The position numbers were made by a program, and so were the translations under genes. The notes under the pieces were generated by a model. The model was not told where the DNA came from, searched no databases, and was given only the letters and a program-made list of their open reading frames with translations. This document shows, one piece after another, positions 1 to 9,792 of a stretch of DNA of 64,000 bases (position 1 is its first letter; the number at the start of each line of letters is the position of its first letter). The DNA comes from Candidatus Gastranaerophilales bacterium. Lineage in GTDB: Bacteria > Cyanobacteriota > Vampirovibrionia > Gastranaerophilales > Gastranaerophilaceae. The DNA is taken from assembly GCA_944322755.1 (NCBI GenBank), contig CALUPY010000001.1:124001-188000 (forward strand), read 5' to 3'.

Positions 1-848
1 TAGCTAAACATGCCGGTTTTTGTTACGGCGTAAAAAGAGCCGTAGAAACCACAAAAAAATTAAAAACAGAAAATAAGGATACAAAAATTTGGGTTCTTGG
101 TGAACTCATTCATAATTCTCAGGTTATTCAGTCTCTTTCCCGTCTGGGAATTAATACAGTTGATGAATTGCCAGAGAATGAAGGCGGTATTTGTGTAATA
201 AGAAGTCATGGCGCCTCTCCTGAAATTTTTAAAGATATAAAAAGTAAAGGATATGATGTTGTTGATTTAACTTGTCCTGACGTAAAAAAAGTTCAGCAGA
301 AAGCAATTCAGCTTGTCCAGGAAGGTTTTCTGCTTGTGATTGTAGGCAAACCGGAGCATCCTGAGGTCTCAGCAATTAAAGCAAATGCAGAGATTTATGG
401 TCAGGATATAGTTGTGACACCGGATGTTGAAAGCCTAATGGCTTACGAAAAAATTCTTAAAGAACATAAAAAAATCGGAGTGGTTGTTCAGACGACTCAG
501 CGTATTGAAGTTTTAAAGAATGTGGTAAACTATCTTACCGGAATAACAAAAGAGCTTAGAGTATTTAATACAATATGTGCATCTACATCTCTCAGACAAA
601 ATGAAGCAAGACAGTTAGCCGGTGAATCTGATTTAATGATAGTGGTCGGAAGCAAAAAAAGTGCGAACACTACCCATCTGGCTGAAATTCTGCGGGATAT
701 TACAGAAACAATCCACATAGAAACAGATGCTGAACTTGATGATTTCAGTGAATTAATCAAAAAAGCAGTGAATATTGGTATTACTGCAGGTGCATCAACT
801 CCTGAAGATATTATCGATAAAGTAATAAACAAATTAAATGAATATTAA
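1..848 (+). CDS. ispH: 4-hydroxy-3-methylbut-2-enyl diphosphate reductase IspH (LytB), 5' end cut by window
   Basis: The last enzyme of the MEP isoprenoid pathway, an iron-sulfur protein that reduces HMBPP to IPP and DMAPP in the cytosol. The open frame runs from base 3 at the window edge, so only a few N-terminal residues are missing. The three cluster cysteines are visible in AGFCYGVKRAVE, DLTCPDVKKVQ and NTICASTSLRQ. The substrate-binding motifs SHGASPE, EHPEV, QTTQR and GASTPEDII are also present. The histidine usually found after KV in the second motif is Q here. It lies 18 bp before rpsA on the same strand, a neighbourhood known from Clostridia and related groups, where the two can even be fused. 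A later TTG at 168 is internal, not the start. Confidence 0.96.
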   Translation, partial: AKHAGFCYGVKRAVETTKKLKTENKDTKIWVLGELIHNSQVIQSLSRLGINTVDELPENEGGICVIRSHGASPEIFKDIKSKGYDVVDLTCPDVKKVQQKAIQLVQEGFLLVIVGKPEHPEVSAIKANAEIYGQDIVVTPDVESLMAYEKILKEHKKIGVVVQTTQRIEVLKNVVNYLTGITKELRVFNTICASTSLRQNEARQLAGESDLMIVVGSKKSANTTHLAEILRDITETIHIETDAELDDFSELIKKAVNIGITAGASTPEDIIDKVINKLNEY

Positions 849-866
849 TAACAGAAAGGTAAAAAA

Positions 867-1931
867 ATGACACAAACTAAAGTAGAAATGGACGAATTTG
901 AAAGATTACTGGACGAATCTTTCGCCACAAAATTAAACGTAGCAGATGTAGTTAAAGGTGTAATCGTTAAAAAAGAAAATGACGGATATCTTGTTGATGT
1001 TGGAGCAAAATCAGAAGGTTTTCTTCCTAATAGAGAAATTCCCGCATCACAAAATGCAGAAAATCCTCTTTCTATTGGGGATCAAAAAGAATTTTATGTT
1101 TTAAGAGAAGACGAAACCGATGAATCAGGAGTTCTTTTGTCTTTGAAAAAAGTTGCTTGTGCTCAAGCATGGCAGACTCTTCAAAATGCCAAAATTTCAG
1201 GTGAAACAGTTGTTGCAAAAGTTGTTTCTCTGGTAAAAGGCGGCGTTATTGTTGAAGTTCAGGATTTGAGAGGTTTTATTCCCGCTTCCCAGTTAAGAAC
1301 AGGTATGCCTTTTGATGGTCTTATTAACCAGGAAATTGAGGTTAAGGTTCTTGAAGCAGACGCAAAAAGAAACAAACTCATCCTCTCTCAAAGACAGGCG
1401 CTTGCTGAACAGAGAGAACAGCTTGTTGATGATGTTATTTCCAATCTTGAAATAGACCAGATTGTTGAAGGTGAAGTTGTAAGAATAGCTGATTTCGGTG
1501 CATTTATTGATATCAACGGCGTTGATGGTCTTCTTCCGATTTCAGAAATTTCATGGCAGAGAATTAAACATCCGTCAGATGTTCTCACTCTCGGTCAAAA
1601 AATTGAAGTTAAAATTTTAAAAATCGATGAACAGCTTAAAAGAATCAGCTTAAGCTTAAAAAGAATCGGAGATAATCCTTGGGAAGAAATCGAAGACAAA
1701 TTTAAAGAAGGTGAAATTATTACAGGTACAGTAAATAAGGTCACTTCTTTTGGTGCATTTATAAATATATTCCCTGGTGTAGAGGCTCTGCTTCCTGTCG
1801 CTGAAATGGAAGACTCTAACGCCAATCCGTTTGATATTTATAAAACAGGTGATGAAGTTAAAGTTCTTATCAAAAAATTCACACCTCAAGAACACAGAAT
1901 TGCATTGAGTGTTAAAGATATAAACGAATAG
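867..1931 (+). CDS. rpsA: 30S ribosomal protein S1, four S1 domains
   Basis: An RNA-binding protein of the small ribosomal subunit that helps load mRNA. The 354 residues hold four S1 (OB-fold) repeats, at about 24-90, 108-175, 195-265 and 280-350. The last two carry the typical DFGAFIDI and SFGAFINI strands and are the best conserved. This is shorter than the six-repeat proteobacterial S1 and closer to Firmicute and cyanobacterial forms. The ATG follows an AGAAAGG site 18 bp after ispH, so the two are probably co-transcribed. A strong hairpin follows the stop. It could also be a general S1-domain protein, but length, repeat count and the ispH neighbour favour S1. Confidence 0.93.
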   Translation: MTQTKVEMDEFERLLDESFATKLNVADVVKGVIVKKENDGYLVDVGAKSEGFLPNREIPASQNAENPLSIGDQKEFYVLREDETDESGVLLSLKKVACAQAWQTLQNAKISGETVVAKVVSLVKGGVIVEVQDLRGFIPASQLRTGMPFDGLINQEIEVKVLEADAKRNKLILSQRQALAEQREQLVDDVISNLEIDQIVEGEVVRIADFGAFIDINGVDGLLPISEISWQRIKHPSDVLTLGQKIEVKILKIDEQLKRISLSLKRIGDNPWEEIEDKFKEGEIITGTVNKVTSFGAFINIFPGVEALLPVAEMEDSNANPFDIYKTGDEVKVLIKKFTPQEHRIALSVKDINE

Positions 1932-1967
1932 TTTATAACGAGCAAAACAAAAATAGCACAAAAATAA

Positions 1968-2011
1968 ATAAAACCCTAAAACCAGTTACAAAAATAGTTT
2001 TAGGGTTTTAT
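1968..2011. terminator. Bidirectional hairpin between rpsA and the convergent small gene
   Basis: A perfect 15-bp inverted repeat (ATAAAACCCTAAAAC at 1968-1982 and its complement at 1997-2011) with a 14-nt loop. A and T runs lie on both sides, so it can stop transcripts from rpsA and from the minus-strand gene ending at 2015. Confidence 0.85.
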
Positions 2012-2014
2012 TCT

Positions 2015-2380
2015 TTATACAGCTCTTTTTTCTTGTTGTTCCATTATTTTCTTAGCCTTGTGTGTATAGTATAGATTCATTACAGAATCTATAGCAACAA
2101 AGGCAACCCCGAGAACTGCAGCATTCGCACCAACACTTTTCAATGACTCTTGAGGAGCTTTTCTTATAAAGTTCCAACCAGCGCTTACAGCAGAAAAGAT
2201 AACACTGACAAGAGCCCCCATAGTAAATCTTTCCCCCATTCTTTTTAATGTCTTTTTTGTCGAGCTTTCTGGTTTTTCATAATATGAAAGCGAAAGACCG
2301 AATGCTGGTTTTTTGCAGCCTGTGCAGTTACGGTTGCCATAGTTCGTTGAAATATTTGCTGATGAAACTGATTGTACCAT
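2015..2380 (-). CDS. Small membrane protein of unknown function
   Basis: I do not recognise this 121-residue protein. The N-terminal 35 residues are polar, with a C-x-x-C (CTGC) and a PAFG motif. Two hydrophobic stretches follow at about 52-70 and 83-103, the second ending in a basic tail (HKAKKIMEQQEKRAV). This suggests two membrane segments with a cytosolic C-terminus. A GGAG site precedes the ATG at good spacing, supporting a real gene. It converges on rpsA and is monocistronic. Confidence 0.7.
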   Translation of the reverse strand: MVQSVSSANISTNYGNRNCTGCKKPAFGLSLSYYEKPESSTKKTLKRMGERFTMGALVSVIFSAVSAGWNFIRKAPQESLKSVGANAAVLGVAFVAIDSVMNLYYTHKAKKIMEQQEKRAV

Positions 2381-2531
2381 TTTTTTACTCCACTTTTTTC
2401 AGTTATTATAAACCTTATAAACAGAATTTTTTGCTATTTAGATAAAATAATTTAACATAACTTTAATATTTATAATATAATATTTTTTGAAACAGCGTTA
2501 CTGACTAAAGTAAGAAAAAACGGGAGATAAA

Positions 2532-3002
2532 ATGGACGATAAATACATACTTCTTGAGCAGTACAGAATATACAACGAAGCCAAGGACAGATTTATAGAC
2601 AGGACATTTCTTGTTAACAGATTTTATATAGTATTTTCTGCAGTATTATTTCTCTCGATGATTGCAATAAAATCCATTTTTGTGGATGCATATGCACTGC
2701 TGCTCGGAATAGAACTTTTTGGACTTGCTGTATGCTTTTCCTGGGTTTCTAACCAGGATGCTTACTCCTCAATAATAAAACTGAAATACTCTACAGTAAT
2801 TGAAGGAATCGAAAACCGGCTACCGGCATCTCCCAATAAAGACGAATACGCAAAACTTCAGGAACTTCGTTCTCACAAAAAAATTATCCTGCTAAAAGAT
2901 GTACAAAAATGGTTTGCTATTATTTTAATGCTTTTATTTCTTGGCAATGGTCTTCTTGATATAACAGGTTTTTTGCTAACATCATTTCTGAGTGTCCAAT
3001 AG
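2532..3002 (+). CDS. RipA-like small membrane protein
   Basis: A 156-residue protein with a polar N-terminus containing YRIYNEAKDRFIDRT, then two adjacent membrane segments (about 27-47 and 52-70). A cytosolic stretch with ENRLPASP follows, then a C-terminal membrane segment (about 127-150). The YxxY-x(n)-DR start, the SW after the second helix and the E-x-LP motif resemble the RipA family of octameric membrane proteins known from Francisella. This assignment is from memory of the family pattern and no search was run. A GGGAG site stands 7 nt before the ATG. It appears monocistronic. Confidence 0.6.
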   Translation: MDDKYILLEQYRIYNEAKDRFIDRTFLVNRFYIVFSAVLFLSMIAIKSIFVDAYALLLGIELFGLAVCFSWVSNQDAYSSIIKLKYSTVIEGIENRLPASPNKDEYAKLQELRSHKKIILLKDVQKWFAIILMLLFLGNGLLDITGFLLTSFLSVQ

Positions 3003-3101
3003 AATAATACACGTTTTGCTGATTAAAAAATTTCGTTAATATAGAATAATTCTACTGTAAACTGCATAAATGAATAGCAGCCTGTTAGAATGGAGTTTTT
3101 T

Positions 3102-3371
3102 ATGAAAAATGATATAGAAATTTATACACTCTCAACCTGTCCTTTTTGCACTAAGGCAAAGGAACTTTTGAGAGATAACTATCTTGATTATACGGAACAT
3201 GAAATATCTGATAACGAAATGGCTATGCGAAAAAAACTCGGAGAGTTGTTTCACATATCAGGAAACGTTACAGTTCCGCAAATCGTGATAAACAACAAAC
3301 ACATCGGCGGATATTCAGACCTGAAAGAACTTTTTAAATCAGGAAAAATATCGCAATATCTCAGTTCTTAA
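3102..3371 (+). CDS. Glutaredoxin
   Basis: A small thiol-disulfide oxidoreductase of the cytosol using glutathione or an equivalent thiol. The 89 residues form one thioredoxin-like domain with the active site CPFC at 13-16, the cis-proline loop TVPQIVI and the GGYSDL motif that closes glutaredoxins. The start is the ATG at 3102, because GGAG at 3092-3095 lies 6 nt before it; the ATG at 3090 overlaps that site. It resembles GrxC-type dithiol glutaredoxins. Its 3' end overlaps the convergent PilZ gene by 11 bp. Confidence 0.93.
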   Translation: MKNDIEIYTLSTCPFCTKAKELLRDNYLDYTEHEISDNEMAMRKKLGELFHISGNVTVPQIVINNKHIGGYSDLKELFKSGKISQYLSS

Positions 3372-3963
3372 ACTTCATACATTGCAGGGTAATAAAATTC
3401 ATTTCTTCCTGAGAAATATCAAGGAATGTAACAGCAGTGAGAAATTTAAATGCATTATCTATTCGTACAGGATTGATATAAACAATTTCTCCTCTTGTGT
3501 TGATTTGCCGGCCTTCGAGAAAAAGGATAACATCAAGTGAGGAGTATGTTTTTATCTGTTTGCTTGCAACAAAACACAGTCCTTTGGCGCACAAATTTTT
3601 TGTCGTGGCTTCAATCCTGTCCACTTCCTCATTATCAAACTTTACTGACAGTATAAAATCAGTTTCAATATTTGCTCTGAGAAATTCACGCCTCTGGGAA
3701 TAGCGGATGTTAACGGGGAAAGATAGCCTGTAGAAATACTGCCCACCCAGTTCACTCACAGATACAATCCTGCTCACTGCATTATAAACACCATCTTCTG
3801 CATATATATTTATATCAACATTCTGCTCAGGCAGCTCAATATTTTCATCTGCAACAACTGTTAAAATGTCGTCTTCAACATAATAGATAGTACAGTAGTA
3901 ACTTTTTTCATCTATTATGATTTCTAATTTATTAGACGGTTTTAAAAAATTATAGTTTTTCAA
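3361..3963 (-). CDS. PilZ-domain protein, YcgR-like layout
   Basis: Probable c-di-GMP effector. The N-terminal ~85 residues look like the PilZN/YcgR_2 beta domain, followed by a PilZ domain at about 90-197. The arginine motif is QRREFLR at 90-96. The second motif, usually (D/N)xSxxG, is NLCAKG at 123-128, with Cys in place of Ser, so ligand binding is likely but not certain. The sister protein at 54.8-55.4 kb has both motifs intact. There is no signal peptide. Its 3' end overlaps the glutaredoxin gene by 11 bp. Confidence 0.82.
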   Translation of the reverse strand: MKNYNFLKPSNKLEIIIDEKSYYCTIYYVEDDILTVVADENIELPEQNVDINIYAEDGVYNAVSRIVSVSELGGQYFYRLSFPVNIRYSQRREFLRANIETDFILSVKFDNEEVDRIEATTKNLCAKGLCFVASKQIKTYSSLDVILFLEGRQINTRGEIVYINPVRIDNAFKFLTAVTFLDISQEEMNFITLQCMKFKN

Positions 3964-4027
3964 GGTTTACCTCTTATGTATTTGGATTATACCATATAAT
4001 GCAGAATGCATAAATAAAAAAGGAAAA

Positions 4028-4053
4028 GCTACGCAATGAACGGTCTGCGTAGC
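4028..4053 (-). terminator. Terminator of the prepilin-like operon
   Basis: An 8-bp perfect stem, GCTACGCA at 4028-4035 and TGCGTAGC at 4046-4053, with a 10-nt loop. On the minus strand it is followed by a T-rich run (CTTTTCCTTTTTT). It lies about 50 bp after the last gene of the operon. Confidence 0.7.
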
Positions 4054-4100
4054 ATAGATAGATAGAATCTCATAATTTAAGGTCAAATGTTTATTTAGTT

Positions 4101-5660
4101 TTACCAGGAAACAATAATACCGCCCGAGGCACCATTGCCGCCCTCGCCATAGGTCGTATTTTGTTTTATGTATTCCTGATTTGTTTCTTTGTTTTGTTCA
4201 ACTTGTTCTTTTGACAGATTGATTGCAGCCCCGCCGCCGCCGCCGCCGGAACCGAGTCCAACGCCTTCAGCACCGTTGCCGGCTTTTTTACCATAACCGC
4301 CGCGTCCGCCTGCGCCACCGACAGAGTCACCGATATAAGTAGTGGTCGCACTTTCACCCTGACCTCCTTCACCGGCATTATCGCCGACAGCAGGAGATGT
4401 TGTAGCAGAACAGCCGGTACCGCCCTTTGCTGTGACTTGGTTAAAGATAGTGACCTGACCGTCCTGTCCGGAAAGTCCGCCTTTGCCAACCTGGAAATTG
4501 TTAGCATATTCTTTCTGGCGAGCCATGAGAATAGAGTTTACGGATCCTGCTCCGCCGCCGCAACCGCCTCTGAGGTCAACTGTAGTTTCTACGGCTTTTA
4601 CATATGAAGTGGAACCTCCTGACAAAATTTCAGAACCGTTGGGATATTTTTTAACCAGCATTTTATAATCACCTACATCTCTGGTATAGATAGGTGTAAA
4701 ACGCTGACAGTGAACATACTCGCAATTACTGTCAGAGTAGTTGCTTACATACATACCGCCTGCAGAACCTTCAATTTCTACAAGATCATCTATTCTGTCT
4801 TTTAAATATTCTTTTTCTTTTAAATAAACTCTGTCCCCGTTTGCACCGGGTTTAGAGACCATTTCTTTAAATATAAACCAGTCGAGAATTTCAACCTGAC
4901 CGCCTGGTTTGTAAATTTTTGCACCACCGTCAACTCGACCGCCCGGGCAAGTTTTTAGAGTATTCTCTATTTCAGTATCAGGTTTTGTTTCCAACCAGAG
5001 TTTGTCACCAGCCCTGTACTGTTTTTTATATCTAACACTGGCAATTGTGTTATTTGGTGGAGCACCGGGGAATTCGCAATCTGCAAAGTATGTTTTATGA
5101 CCTGCAGAATCCTGGGTATAAGCTCTAAAGAAATTATCCATGAGCTCGCCTTCCTGGCCTTTATTGCCTACGACATTAACTTCATATTCTGCAGTAGTCG
5201 GAATTTCAAGGGCGTTGCTAGGAATACCCATTTCATATTCTTTGTCAGCTTCTGTTGAAATAGGAATATTAAATGTATCCTCAGGTTTTATAAATTCAAG
5301 ATAAGGTAGACCTTCATCAAAGTTTCCGCCAGCACCACCGCCTATAACCTGAATCAGCATATAAGGAACATTAGTAGGAAGCACAGGAAATGTACAACCC
5401 TTTTTCCACTTATCAGGATTTGAAGGAAGTGATGAATTCTGATCAGCTGCAGTTGCTGAACGAAGCTCGTTATTTATATACTTACAAGCCCACTTTCCAT
5501 GCGGACCTCTTGTCGGTAAGACAAGATGCTTTTTCGTAATAACAGGCATTGTCGCAGCAAGGATGAGAGCTGCAATCAAGAGCGCTATCATTGCCTCTGC
5601 AAGTGAAAAAGCATTTTCCAGTTTAGATTTTTTATGTATTATCTTTTTCATATTTACCAT
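4101..5660 (-). CDS. Prepilin-like protein with glycine-rich ectodomain (third of three paralogs)
   Basis: About 519 residues. After a short basic leader comes a type III-signal-like motif, NA-FSLAEAM, with the glutamate at position 5 of the mature chain and a hydrophobic helix, as in type IV pilins and pseudopilins. The cleavage position -1 is Ala rather than Gly. The block HGKWACKYIN and a GCTFP motif are shared with the 7258-9168 paralog. The rest is rich in glycine, with GGCGGGAG and GSGGGGGGAA, and ends GGNGASGGIIVSW, like glycine-rich tail-fibre-type domains. An AGGA site (5671-5674) allows GTG 5666, ATG 5660 or ATG 5651 as start. It lies 28 nt after the second paralog, in one operon. 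Confidence 0.8.
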   Translation of the reverse strand: MVNMKKIIHKKSKLENAFSLAEAMIALLIAALILAATMPVITKKHLVLPTRGPHGKWACKYINNELRSATAADQNSSLPSNPDKWKKGCTFPVLPTNVPYMLIQVIGGGAGGNFDEGLPYLEFIKPEDTFNIPISTEADKEYEMGIPSNALEIPTTAEYEVNVVGNKGQEGELMDNFFRAYTQDSAGHKTYFADCEFPGAPPNNTIASVRYKKQYRAGDKLWLETKPDTEIENTLKTCPGGRVDGGAKIYKPGGQVEILDWFIFKEMVSKPGANGDRVYLKEKEYLKDRIDDLVEIEGSAGGMYVSNYSDSNCEYVHCQRFTPIYTRDVGDYKMLVKKYPNGSEILSGGSTSYVKAVETTVDLRGGCGGGAGSVNSILMARQKEYANNFQVGKGGLSGQDGQVTIFNQVTAKGGTGCSATTSPAVGDNAGEGGQGESATTTYIGDSVGGAGGRGGYGKKAGNGAEGVGLGSGGGGGGAAINLSKEQVEQNKETNQEYIKQNTTYGEGGNGASGGIIVSW

Positions 5661-5688
5661 ATTCACTTTGTCCTTGTATGTTTTTTAC

Positions 5689-7233
5689 TTACCAGCTGAT
5701 TACAATCAGTCCGTTAGTGCCGTTTCCGCCGGTTCCCTGATACCATTTTCGAGAACCGTTTTGTATGGGCTGGCTGTTCTGTTCCTCAGTCATCGAACTA
5801 TTGTATGTAGGCGTTGTTGTATAGAATATAGCCCCACCGCCGCCACCGGCACCAAATCCTGTACCGTTTCCGCCGTCAACTTTTGAGGAACTTGCACCTG
5901 ACTGCCCAGTACCAAGAGCACCTTTACCACCAGTAGATACAAGTTTTTCAATACCGGTCGCAGCATCTCCGTCAGAACCGCTGGTCTGGCTTACAGACTT
6001 GCAGTTACCGCCTGTGGTTCCGCCGGCTGCCGGGAATGAACCAAAAGACGTAGAAGTCGCAGGTCTGTCAGGCGTACCTCCAATACCTATCTTGATATCA
6101 GGTATAGTATCCCTTAAAACCGGATACAAAGTAGCAGCCGTCTGCCCTGCTTCACCGCCGCAGCCGCCGCTTGGTGTAAATTCACGGTTTGACGGGTTTT
6201 TAGTGCTAGAATAACGAATAATAGCAACACCATCCTGTGACGGATATGTACGATAAGCAGAATTTGCGCTCGGATCCATTTTCAATACATCAGAAAGACC
6301 GGACAATGTTCCCAATGTACCATTTGCACCCTGAGTTACGGTATATCTGTTTGTACAATTAGGCGGTGTGGAAGAACTGCATACGGTCACACCTGCTTTA
6401 CTTCCGTTAATAGAAAGGAATTCAGCACCATTAAGAAGAAGCGCGGTTTTTCCTCCGTCTTTACCTTTGTAATACTCATCTTTTCCTGGTCTGTGTTTGT
6501 TATCAGCGCAGAAGAAATTCGTTCCGGTATTCGGAGTTTTTTCTTCTTTATATAACTGAATGATATCACCGCGTTTCAACTGAATTTCACCCTGTACGCG
6601 GTATGGATACCCGGGTTGAGCAGCAGCAACATTACATCCGCCGTTAGCCACATCCCATTCCGACCTCCAGCTGGATTCGCCGTACTGACCGTATAAATAA
6701 ACGGTATACCAACCATCGTATTCTACATAATATTTTGCGCCATGAATAGCCAAATCGCCATCCTGGACTTTAGATTCTTTATCCCATATAACGGAGGCAT
6801 CTTTACCAGCACCGCCCCCGCCTATCATAGTAACATTCAGGAGGTTAACATATTTGGGAACTTTAAAGTTTTTCTGGCAGCTGCCAAGTTTCCATCCGGC
6901 ACCGCCCGGAGCCGGTATCTCAGCATTTTTACTGGTTGAACTAAAATAGTATTCCTGATTGTTAAATACAGTGCAGGCATATAGACCATGCGGGGTCTGA
7001 GGGTCTGCTTTTTTCAGCTTTTTAGGAAGTATTATACCTGAACCCAATGCCAAAATAGCCACGAAAAGAAGAATCATAATCATTTCCGCAAGGCTGAACG
7101 CGTCTTTTGGAGTAAGACACCGGGTTTTGTTTCGTGCAGTATCTTTGATATGAGCCAGAAAATCAAAAAGCAGGCAGCCCTGAACAGAGTTCAGGGATGC
7201 TTGTCTTTTCGTTGTTTTATTACTTTTTTCCAT
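5689..7233 (-). CDS. Prepilin-like protein with glycine-rich ectodomain (second paralog), unusually long leader
   Basis: A 514-residue paralog of its two neighbours. The prepilin motif DAFSLAEMIMILL starts at about residue 44, so the leader is far longer than the usual 6-20 residues. Part of it (about 11 codons) is encoded by a palindromic element at 7171-7203. The mature part begins with the pilin-type helix, then HGLYACTVFN, a MIGGGGAG strand and a long glycine-rich region, ending GGNGTNGLIVISW. It is probably a minor pilin or pseudopilin carrying a sheet-like glycine-rich head outside the cell. It is the middle gene of the operon, 24 nt after the first paralog. Confidence 0.8.
   Translation of the reverse strand: MEKSNKTTKRQASLNSVQGCLLFDFLAHIKDTARNKTRCLTPKDAFSLAEMIMILLFVAILALGSGIILPKKLKKADPQTPHGLYACTVFNNQEYYFSSTSKNAEIPAPGGAGWKLGSCQKNFKVPKYVNLLNVTMIGGGGAGKDASVIWDKESKVQDGDLAIHGAKYYVEYDGWYTVYLYGQYGESSWRSEWDVANGGCNVAAAQPGYPYRVQGEIQLKRGDIIQLYKEEKTPNTGTNFFCADNKHRPGKDEYYKGKDGGKTALLLNGAEFLSINGSKAGVTVCSSSTPPNCTNRYTVTQGANGTLGTLSGLSDVLKMDPSANSAYRTYPSQDGVAIIRYSSTKNPSNREFTPSGGCGGEAGQTAATLYPVLRDTIPDIKIGIGGTPDRPATSTSFGSFPAAGGTTGGNCKSVSQTSGSDGDAATGIEKLVSTGGKGALGTGQSGASSSKVDGGNGTGFGAGGGGGAIFYTTTPTYNSSMTEEQNSQPIQNGSRKWYQGTGGNGTNGLIVISW
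7171..7203. repeat. Palindromic element inside the prepilin leader
   Basis: An inverted repeat centred on AGA at 7186-7188. CCCTGAAC (7178-7185) pairs with GTTCAGGG (7189-7196), and the arms extend outward to 7171 and 7203 with one mismatch and one G-T wobble. It is in frame (33 bp). Both strands encode nearly the same peptide: LNSVQGC on minus and LNRVQGC on plus. That is the hallmark of protein-coding palindromic elements such as the rickettsial RPEs. Confidence 0.6.
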
Positions 7234-7257
7234 TGTTTTCCTCTATGTTTTGAGTGC

Positions 7258-9168
<1,911 letters not shown>

Positions 9169-9254
9169 ATCCTATCTTATCTTTTCTTCTATCGATTGCT
9201 AATTTGACCAGTTATTATATATAATAATTTATATCTAAAAACTATATATATATA

Positions 9255-9300
9255 ATACCCAATTGTGATTATATTATCACACTTTTATCTTTTTGGGTAT
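9255..9300. promoter_or_regulatory. Nested inverted repeats, candidate operator in the prepilin/regulator divergent region
   Basis: An 18-bp imperfect palindrome TGTGATTATATTATCACA at 9264-9281 (two central mismatches) lies inside a second inverted repeat, ATACCCAA at 9255-9262 and TTGGGTAT at 9293-9300. It sits between the prepilin operon (start 9168, minus) and the XRE gene (start 9391, plus). The half-sites resemble CRP/FNR-type boxes but the spacing is 8 rather than 6. Confidence 0.45.
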
Positions 9301-9309
9301 GATTTATTA

Positions 9310-9324
9310 GGAGTATTTCACTCC
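9310..9324. promoter_or_regulatory. Second candidate operator near the XRE gene
   Basis: GGAGT-N5-ACTCC, a perfect 5-bp inverted repeat, 67 bp before the start of the XRE-type regulator. It could be an autoregulatory site, though short repeats can occur by chance. Confidence 0.3.
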
Positions 9325-9390
9325 ACACCTTATATATCAGGTTAATAAGTCTTCATATATGGGGTATTTTATAGTCAGAGATTAAATGAT

Positions 9391-9735
9391 ATGTCGTATG
9401 ATGATAAAAAGTTTATTGGTGAGAAAATAAGAAAAGCGAGGCTTAATGCCGGACTCACGCAGTATGAGCTTGCTGAAAAAATAGGTCTGACTGAAAAACA
9501 TATGAGCAATATTGAACGAGGGCTGAATTTTCTGGCGCTTAATAATTTCTTCAGGCTTATTGAAGAGCTGGGACTCTCTCTCGAATATTTTGGTGTAAAC
9601 ACGAAACCGGAAGAAAATCTGGAAAAAATTGAACTGATTGACCTGATTGAAGACTCATCAAGGAAAGAAATAAAAGCCTACAAGCTTCTTATAAATGCAT
9701 TTCATGTTGTTGTTAACGATGTCATAAAAAAATGA
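9391..9735 (+). CDS. XRE-family helix-turn-helix regulator
   Basis: A 114-residue protein with a Cro/C1-type HTH at about 9-68 (IRKARLNAGLTQYELAEKIG, then TEKHMSNIERG as recognition helix). A short acidic-amphipathic C-terminal part may dimerise. It is transcribed away from the prepilin-like operon across 222 bp of AT-rich DNA with inverted repeats, so control of that operon is the simplest guess. A SinR-like or solitary phage-type repressor role is also possible. No toxin or phage gene is adjacent. Confidence 0.85.
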   Translation: MSYDDKKFIGEKIRKARLNAGLTQYELAEKIGLTEKHMSNIERGLNFLALNNFFRLIEELGLSLEYFGVNTKPEENLEKIELIDLIEDSSRKEIKAYKLLINAFHVVVNDVIKK

Positions 9736-9792
9736 GTGATTTTTTTATAATAATTTCATATAATAAATTATTATTTAATATAGGACAAAACA

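Noticed and set aside
1388-1961. Minus-strand ORFs opposite rpsA
   Set aside because: They are frame shadows of a clear S1 gene and have no ribosome sites.
9264-9281. A true CRP site
   Set aside because: The half-sites TGTGA and TCACA are 8 nt apart instead of 6, so only a generic operator is claimed.
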